A stretch of 28,594 nucleotides of DNA from positions 1-28,594 of the forward strand of contig DASVCL010000048.1 in the NCBI GenBank assembly GCA_036381615.1. Direction: 5' to 3'. Within the stretch, counting starts at the first letter, position 1. Each line of letters opens with the position of its first letter. This document shows, in pieces, positions 24,324 through 28,594 of the stretch. The notes under the pieces were generated by a model. The model was not told where the DNA came from. It did no database searches and saw nothing but the letters and a program-made list of their open reading frames with translations. Both the position numbers and the translations under genes were made by a program. The DNA is from CALANV01 sp036381615. GTDB lineage: Bacteria > Pseudomonadota > Alphaproteobacteria > CACIAM-22H2.

Positions 24324-25070
24324 ATGGATCCTGTTCAACAGTACTTTGCAGCTCTAAATAGAGTGGGAATCCTAAACTATCAAAATATGCAAGTTACTGG
24401 GGAGGAATATTTCCTGCGTCGCTATTTATCGAGAGCCAGCCGACCTGTCGTTTTCGACGTTGGGGCAAATCGAGGCGAGTACAGCAGGGTCGTGTTGGAT
24501 GTATGCCCATCCGCTCGCATATTTGCCTTCGAGCCGCACCCAGTCACATTCAATGCACTGCAACAGAATCTAGGAAACACTGGGGCAGCGCTTTGCCAAT
24601 ACGGCCTTGGCGATGTAAACGCGACGACCCAGTTCTATGACTATCGCGATGCTGACGGCAGCTCACATGCGTCGCTCTATAAGGACGTCATCGAACGGGT
24701 CCATGGCAAGCCAGCAATCTGCCATGACGTTTTGATACGCAAGCTTGATGATGTCGTGGCCGATCTTGGGCTTGAGCGGATAAATCTTCTGAAAGTCGAT
24801 ACAGAAGGCCATGAGATGGCCGTATTCATTGGCGGCGAGAGAACTATTCGGGCCGGATTGGTCGACGTTATCCAGTTTGAGTTCAATGAGACGAACGTCG
24901 TTGCGAGAACCTTCTTCAAGGACTTCTGGGATTTCCTTCGCGGTTATCGGTTCTACCGCCTTCTGCCGAATGGCACCATTCGGATAGGTGCGTACTGGGC
25001 TCCTTTCTGCGAGGTTTTCGCTTTTCAAAATATCGTTTGCGTACGCAACGGTCTTTCCGTGTTTGAATGA
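24324..25070 (+). CDS. FkbM-family SAM-dependent methyltransferase
   Basis: This 248-residue protein has SAM motif I, VVFDVGANRGEYS (42-54), the acidic residue after the second strand in FAFEPHP (E70), and the FkbM hallmark LLKVDTEGHEMAVFIGG (from 155). It closes with VDVIQFEFNETNVVARTFF. FkbM enzymes methylate sugar hydroxyls in glycans, polysaccharides or natural products. It is a soluble protein of normal length. The ATG has only a weak ribosome-binding site, and the codons are clearly AT-richer than those in the flanking operons, in line with acquisition by transfer. It lies about 215 bases before a glycosyltransferase-methyltransferase on the same strand; together they could build and cap one methylated sugar. 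The acceptor is unknown. Confidence 0.88.
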   Translation: MDPVQQYFAALNRVGILNYQNMQVTGEEYFLRRYLSRASRPVVFDVGANRGEYSRVVLDVCPSARIFAFEPHPVTFNALQQNLGNTGAALCQYGLGDVNATTQFYDYRDADGSSHASLYKDVIERVHGKPAICHDVLIRKLDDVVADLGLERINLLKVDTEGHEMAVFIGGERTIRAGLVDVIQFEFNETNVVARTFFKDFWDFLRGYRFYRLLPNGTIRIGAYWAPFCEVFAFQNIVCVRNGLSVFE

Positions 25071-25286
25071 CGACGCATGACATGAACTAGTCTGTCGTCG
25101 AGCCTCACAATCACAGCCGGCACACTACATGAGCCGTTTCCAACCCGCGGGGTTACATCATATTCAGAGATAAATATTCAGAGCCAAAGATCGAAAGAAG
25201 ACTACGCTGCCAGTAAGAGTGCGTTAAGCAAGCCAACCCTAAATTTCCCCCACCACACGCACTGATTGCCGCAGCATTGGGCAGAC

Positions 25287-27110
25287 ATGTCGAACCGCGA
25301 TCAATTTCGCCTCGCTCCGCTCGCCATCTTTGTTTACAAGCGGCCCAAGCACACACGGCGCATGCTAGAGAGCCTCCGCGCGAACCCTGATTTTGCGCGG
25401 AGCCACGTTACGGTCTATTGCGACGGACCAAAGAACGACGCTGAGCGTTCAGCTGTAGACGAAACGCGGCGCGTCGTCGAGCAACTTGCGCCCCATGCGC
25501 GTATCGTAGCGCGCGAGACAAATATGGGGCTGGCGAAATCGATCATCACGGGCGTGACGGAGCTCTGCGCGGCGCATGGCCGCGTCATTGTCTGCGAAGA
25601 CGATCTGGTATTCACGCCGTTCGCACTCGACTACTTCAATGATGCGCTCGACTTCTACGCCGAGCAGGAACGGGTGATGCACATCGCAGGATATGTGCGC
25701 CCGGCACGAGGCCCCTTGCCGGCAGCCTTCCTTGGTCGCGAAACGTTCTGCTACGGCTGGGCGATCTGGCAGCGCGCGTGGGAGAAATTCGAAGTCGACG
25801 CGAAGGTGATAATTGATTGGATTGACCGGCGCCGGTTGCACCGGAGGTTCGATGTCGACGGCGCGATGCCCTATTGGCAGATGCTGAATCTGCAAGCGGC
25901 AGGAAAGCTCGACTCTTGGGCGATCCGGTGGTACGGGACAATTTTCATGCATGATGGCCTGTCTCTGAATCCGGGTCGCGCCTTGGTTCGCAACGAAGGG
26001 TTTGACGGTACAGGTGTTCATTGCTCCGTGACGACCGAATTCGATGTCCCGTTAGCGACTGAGCCGCTGCCGCCGTCCAAGTTTCCGCGAGCAATCCAAG
26101 AGTGCGAAGTCGCGCGGCAAGCTCTGGCCGGATCGCGCTACACGTCTGCAGTACCTGTCTCTTCGGCCGATAAGACCAAGGGTATGGTGGTCACCGACAG
26201 GAAAGACCGGATCGATGCGCTTAACCTGATCAACCTCGAAGAGAATGCTGAGAAACTCGAGAAGATTGTTCGCCTGCAGCAAAAGGTTGCAGCTTCGAAC
26301 CCACAGATCCAGTCGCTGCTCCATGCGACCTTCCTCCAAGAGGACCGTGACGGGGATTTTGCCCGCTTTCTCGCCACCCGTGAGTTCGCCACGATCCAAA
26401 AAATTCTGGGCTGGTTCGGCATTACGCAGAAGAGCCGCCTATGCGAGGTCGGCGGCGGCAGCGGCTTCCTGAGTTGGGCTCTGCACGCAAGTGGGTTTCG
26501 CGATATTTCTCTTTTGGAGCCAAACGTCAGTTTTGCTACCGGGACAGGATATCTCCGGAGCCGGCCCGATGCAGACGGCCTCCGGATCTACAGGACGGTT
26601 GAGGATTTTAATGCTGCGCCGGACTATTACGATGCAGTGATCACGAGGAACTGCATTCACCACTTTCGTAATATCTCATACGTGGCGGCGCAAATCCGGC
26701 AAAAGATGGCTCCGGGTGGGAAATGGTTCTCCTTCCGCGAATGGTTCGCCGATACGCCGCAAGAGCTGCAAGCCGCCCTTGCTAACCATCCGTATTGCCA
26801 GCCCTACGGCATCTATGAGTGGCCTTTTCCAGCTTATCATTACGCGGATGCGATTGAGATCGTGGGTTTTCGTCTCATCGCGGTCGTACCGGCCGGTTAT
26901 GCTAACGGTTGTCTTGCTACGTACTCTGAAAATCCCGGTCCGCCCGAACTGGAGCGGTTCACCGCACTCATCGACCATCAGCTCCAGACAGATCCGGACA
27001 TCACTGTCCGCGCCTTTTGGGACGAGGTGCGCTGGAACAAGTTTGAAGGGGCGAAGAAACGGCTATTCACGCGCCCTCAGGCAATGATCTTCGAGAAAAT
27101 CCCGATCTGA
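25287..27110 (+). CDS. Bifunctional glycosyltransferase (GT-A) and SAM-dependent methyltransferase fusion
   Basis: This 607-residue protein contains two enzymes. Residues about 10-270 look like a GT-A glycosyltransferase: LAPLAIFVYKRPKHTRRML, then VTVYCDGPKN, a metal-binding acidic motif CEDDL (EDD at 104-106) and the aromatic segment FCYGWAIWQRAWEKF. After a charged, helical linker (about 295-375), a class I methyltransferase follows: LCEVGGGSGFLSWAL (from 385), SLLEPN, YYDAVITRNCIHHF, and MAPGGKWFSFREWF. The EDD motif resembles that of GNT-I-type transferases. I start at ATG 25287; a TTG at 25266 is in frame, and neither has a strong ribosome-binding site. A surface-sugar role is likely; the donor and acceptor are unknown. 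Confidence 0.82.
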   Translation: MSNRDQFRLAPLAIFVYKRPKHTRRMLESLRANPDFARSHVTVYCDGPKNDAERSAVDETRRVVEQLAPHARIVARETNMGLAKSIITGVTELCAAHGRVIVCEDDLVFTPFALDYFNDALDFYAEQERVMHIAGYVRPARGPLPAAFLGRETFCYGWAIWQRAWEKFEVDAKVIIDWIDRRRLHRRFDVDGAMPYWQMLNLQAAGKLDSWAIRWYGTIFMHDGLSLNPGRALVRNEGFDGTGVHCSVTTEFDVPLATEPLPPSKFPRAIQECEVARQALAGSRYTSAVPVSSADKTKGMVVTDRKDRIDALNLINLEENAEKLEKIVRLQQKVAASNPQIQSLLHATFLQEDRDGDFARFLATREFATIQKILGWFGITQKSRLCEVGGGSGFLSWALHASGFRDISLLEPNVSFATGTGYLRSRPDADGLRIYRTVEDFNAAPDYYDAVITRNCIHHFRNISYVAAQIRQKMAPGGKWFSFREWFADTPQELQAALANHPYCQPYGIYEWPFPAYHYADAIEIVGFRLIAVVPAGYANGCLATYSENPGPPELERFTALIDHQLQTDPDITVRAFWDEVRWNKFEGAKKRLFTRPQAMIFEKIPI

Positions 27111-27313
27111 TGGGTTGATCCACTGATGTATCAGAATTTTGCTAAGTCAGTCGGATCAAAAGAATCTATCCGACCAGGTGGACCTGAAGACTCATAAGGA
27201 AGCCCTTGGCGTAAGCAGATCCTGGTGAATGATTCATGGATTCTATAGCTCCATGACGTTCCCCGACCGGATTGCGCACTCGACACTTGGCGATCATGTG
27301 ATGGCAACCGGAC

Positions 27314-27338
27314 CCTTATCATACCGGCTTAGAGAAAA
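27314..27338. repeat. 25-bp imperfect direct repeat, right copy
   Basis: It shares 22 of 25 bases with 23886-23910, the three differences all being transitions. It lies inside the island, 149 bases left of the right-hand tRNA-end repeat, while the other copy lies 25 bases left of the left-hand one. Confidence 0.55.
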
Positions 27339-27414
27339 ATGGTCTGGCGACGGCCGTAAAGAGGTGCTGGGAACGCCTCTCTTGTGTCTGATTGTCCAGA
27401 GGCGGACAGCACAA

Positions 27415-27433
27415 CCGCCGTGAAATACGGCGG
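27415..27433 (-). terminator. Hairpin downstream of tRNA-Ser
   Basis: CCGCCGT-GAAAT-ACGGCGG is a perfect 7-bp stem with a five-base loop. On the - strand it lies about 58 bases beyond the tRNA CCA end and is followed by TTGTGCTGT, a weak T-rich tail. It is the best candidate end of the tRNA transcript. Confidence 0.4.
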
Positions 27434-27487
27434 ACGGCTTTCGGCGACTCCTCGCTTCGGTCGGGAGCAGCCTGGGAAGCCAAAACC

Positions 27488-27513
27488 TGATGGCGGAGGG
27501 AGCGGGATTCGAA
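27488..27513 (-). repeat. tRNA-Ser 3'-end copy at the intact gene (candidate attachment site)
   Basis: This is the partner of 23936-23961: 21 identical bases, one mismatch, then four more identical bases. Here the repeat is part of the complete tRNA-Ser gene, covering its CCA end, acceptor strand and T-loop, plus three bases beyond. Confidence 0.8.
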
Positions 27514-27580
27514 CCCGCGGTACGGTTTCCCGTACACACGCTTTCCAAGCGTGCGCCTTAAGCCACTCGGCCACCCCTCC
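27491..27580 (-). tRNA. tRNA-Ser(GGA)
   Basis: The 90-base gene on the - strand has an encoded CCA. The acceptor stem is GGAGGGG with TCCCTCC (one G-U pair), discriminator G, anticodon stem CACGC/GCGTG around loop TTGGAAA (anticodon GGA, complement at 27544-27546), a long variable arm (TACGGG-AAA-CCGTA type) typical of serine tRNA, and T-arm GCGGG-TTCGAAT-CCCGC. It reads UCC and UCU codons. Its 3' end is the candidate integration point of the island. Confidence 0.95.
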
Positions 27581-27725
27581 GGTCGCAACGGGTGCGGATA
27601 CACATATAAGTGGCGTGCGGGCGCGAACCATACATCGGCATGTCCCGAATGCCAAATTTTTCAAGCGGGTTAGCGGTCCCTCGGGGCGGCACGGGGCGCG
27701 GGTGTCGCATCGCCCACGTGCCGGC

Positions 27726-27751
27726 GGCCAAGGGTGTTCCCGTCCTTGGCC
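27726..27751. other. 8-bp stem-loop upstream of the small membrane protein gene
   Basis: GGCCAAGG and CCTTGGCC pair around a ten-base loop in the gap between the tRNA and the small membrane protein gene. No T-run follows on either strand. The gap (27581-27860) otherwise shows only spurious short frames. Confidence 0.35.
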
Positions 27752-27860
27752 TGGATGTTATGCTGGCACTGACGCCTGCCGATGACGATTCTGCGAAGCC
27801 GCTCAAGCGCTTCTCGAGACGCCCTCGGCAAGCCGGGACGACCATTGGGGGGAGAACGGC

Positions 27861-28175
27861 GTGATCGGACGATGGCTCGGCTGGGCGTTTCTTGCGCTCG
27901 CCCTCGCGATGGCCGCCTACGATGTGTGGGTGTTTCTCGACACCGGTGCGATCGCACCGCTCGAGCTCGGCCGCGTCTGGTACGCGATTCATCCGGGATC
28001 GCTCAACCTCGTTCAGGCGGTGATCGAGCGCTATGTCCACCCCTTCCTGTGGGATCCCGTCATCTTCACCCTGCTGCTCCAGCCGGCCGCCGTCGTCTTC
28101 GGCGTGATCGGCCTCGTGCTGGTCCTCGTCTTCCGCCGGCGCAAGCGCCGCTGGCGCAGCGGCGCCTTCGACTGA
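27861..28175 (+). CDS. Small conserved-type membrane protein of unknown function
   Basis: This 104-residue protein has two clear hydrophobic helices, one at about 5-25 (WLGWAFLALALAMAAYDVWV) and one at about 70-93 (LLLQPAAVVFGVIGLVLVLV), followed at once by a basic tail RRRKRRWRSG, which should lie in the cytoplasm. The middle contains GRVWYAIHPGSLNLVQAVIE and a conserved-looking HPFLWDPV. I do not recognise a named family or function; it looks like a small alphaproteobacterial inner-membrane protein. The GTG start is backed by a GGGGGGAG ribosome-binding site seven bases upstream. GC-rich codon use matches the chromosome rather than the island, so it marks the flank beyond the tRNA. Confidence 0.75.
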   Translation: MIGRWLGWAFLALALAMAAYDVWVFLDTGAIAPLELGRVWYAIHPGSLNLVQAVIERYVHPFLWDPVIFTLLLQPAAVVFGVIGLVLVLVFRRRKRRWRSGAFD

Positions 28176-28594
28176 CCGGCGTGGTCGTCCTCGTGTGCCC
28201 CTGACGTGGCCCAGGGGCGATGGCGGCAGCGGGACGGTGTGGGCCGTCACCACCGCCGGTTGACGCGCGGCCCCGCTTGTGGTGTCGTTGGGGCCGGATC
28301 AGTGCGCCCGCCGGGTTGAATGGCCCTGGCGGGCGTTTCGTTTGCACCGGCCCCGCGCGTGCGGCTGTCCCAGCGTCCCACACGTCCCCGTGTCCCACTG
28401 TCCCGGCGTCGTGTGCGACGTGCAGCCTGCGAACGACGGTGCGGTCCCCCGCGCGGGCCGCTGTCCCACTGTCCCAGTGTCCCGCCGTCCCACCCGTCGC
28501 GGTGTCCCACTGTCCCACCGTTCCGGTGTCCCAGCGTGCCGGTGTCCCGCTCGTCCCGCAAAAACGACCGCGACGCCGGCCGCGTCAGACGAGA
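28176..28594. other. Non-coding GC-rich end of window with minisatellite
   Basis: No supported gene lies in the last 419 bases. After the small membrane protein gene comes a hairpin (GCCCCTG, 28197-28203, with CAGGGGC, 28212-28218; eight-base loop, no T-run), a possible transcript end, then unique GC-rich sequence and two blocks of 8-bp repeats. Open frames on the - strand here arise from the repeat. Confidence 0.55.
28366..28559. repeat. Minisatellite of 8-bp unit GTCCCAST in two blocks
   Basis: Block one (28366-28410) has about five units and block two (28463-28559) about twelve, most reading GTCCCACT, GTCCCAGT, GTCCCGCC or GTCCCACC. Each block is preceded by a similar CCCGCGCG...GCTGTCCCA leader, so the whole also forms a larger repeat of about 97 bases. 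Nine-base units interrupt the register. It is too short-period, and lacks spacers, for a CRISPR array. Confidence 0.8.

Larger units (their letters stand above)
27111..27490. other. Non-coding right end of the island
   Basis: These 380 bases separate the glycosyltransferase gene and the tRNA and hold no supported gene. They contain two 7-bp stem-loops (GTCGGAT/ATCCGAC at 27150-27174 and TCATGGA/TCCATGA at 27234-27256), the right copy of the 25-bp repeat, and a hairpin reading away from the tRNA. The first stem-loop, 40 bases after the coding stop, is a possible end signal for the glycosyltransferase transcript. Confidence 0.5.
23937..27508. mobile_element. Small genomic island at tRNA-Ser(GGA), no integrase
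   Basis: The segment is bounded by two direct copies of the tRNA-Ser 3' end, with the intact tRNA at one edge and the segment lying beyond its CCA end, which is the normal geometry for tyrosine-integrase elements. It is AT-richer than the flanks, especially from about 23995 to 25260, and carries surface-glycan-type genes (FkbM methyltransferase, glycosyltransferase-methyltransferase). No integrase, excisionase or plasmid gene is visible in its 3.55 kb, so it is either a decayed remnant, a passenger mobilised in trans, or the outcome of deletion between tandem elements. Confidence 0.65.

Noticed and set aside
27294..27603. Short reverse frames across the tRNA-Ser gene
   Set aside because: They translate the tRNA itself and its promoter region.
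28366..28559. Possible CRISPR array
   Set aside because: Units are 8 bp in direct tandem with no unique spacers, and no cas genes are nearby.
28247..28561. Reverse frames with repeated GTxGxWDSG-like residues at the window end
   Set aside because: The repeat pattern comes from the 8-bp DNA unit, which is open in several frames; no start signal or domain was seen.

Overview
The window is high-GC DNA with dense, overlapping operons and gene families typical of the Alphaproteobacteria. These are TTT-type Bug/TctABC transport, paired HyuA/HyuB, LivJHMGF and GcvA-like LysR. My best guess is a soil member of the Hyphomicrobiales; this is inferred from gene style only, with no 16S or other marker in view.

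Region 1 (1-3271, + strand) is an OsmF/YehYXW-type quaternary-amine or osmolyte ABC importer. It starts inside the binding-protein gene and continues with permease, ATPase-CBS and second permease, the last three joined by overlapping stop/start codons. Region 2 (3272-14922, + strand) is one long, tightly packed catabolic and uptake cluster: FAH-family hydrolase, HyuA, HyuB, IclR regulator, DapA/NAL-family aldolase or dehydratase, then a complete branched-chain-amino-acid-type ABC importer (binding protein, two permeases, two ATPases). In front of it lies a TTGACA-type promoter followed by two tandem 13-bp palindromes, GTAAYGNCGTTAC, which look like an operator. The cluster probably imports a small polar compound, opens or carboxylates it with ATP (HyuAB) and breaks the product down to central 2-oxo acids.

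Region 3 (15205-23750) is a second system, mostly on the - strand and divergent from a LysR regulator: tctC, leuC, leuD, leuB, tctB, tctA and an SDR dehydrogenase. The leucine-type isomerase and dehydrogenase genes sit inside a tripartite tricarboxylate transporter set. This suggests uptake and isomerising oxidation of an external 2- or 3-substituted malate, not simple leucine biosynthesis; no leuA is in the window.

Region 4 (about 23936-27508) has the architecture of a small genomic island. A complete tRNA-Ser(GGA) on the - strand (27491-27580) has its 3' end copied as a 21-bp exact repeat about 3.55 kb away (23936-23956). Between the copies lie AT-richer DNA, an FkbM-type methyltransferase and a large glycosyltransferase-methyltransferase fusion, but no integrase. 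Region 5 (27581-28594) holds a small membrane protein gene and a non-coding minisatellite built on an 8-bp unit (GTCCCAST).

No rRNA, CRISPR array or insertion sequence was seen. Most promising for follow-up are the leu-in-tct cluster, the operator-controlled hyu-liv cluster and the integrase-less tRNA-Ser island.
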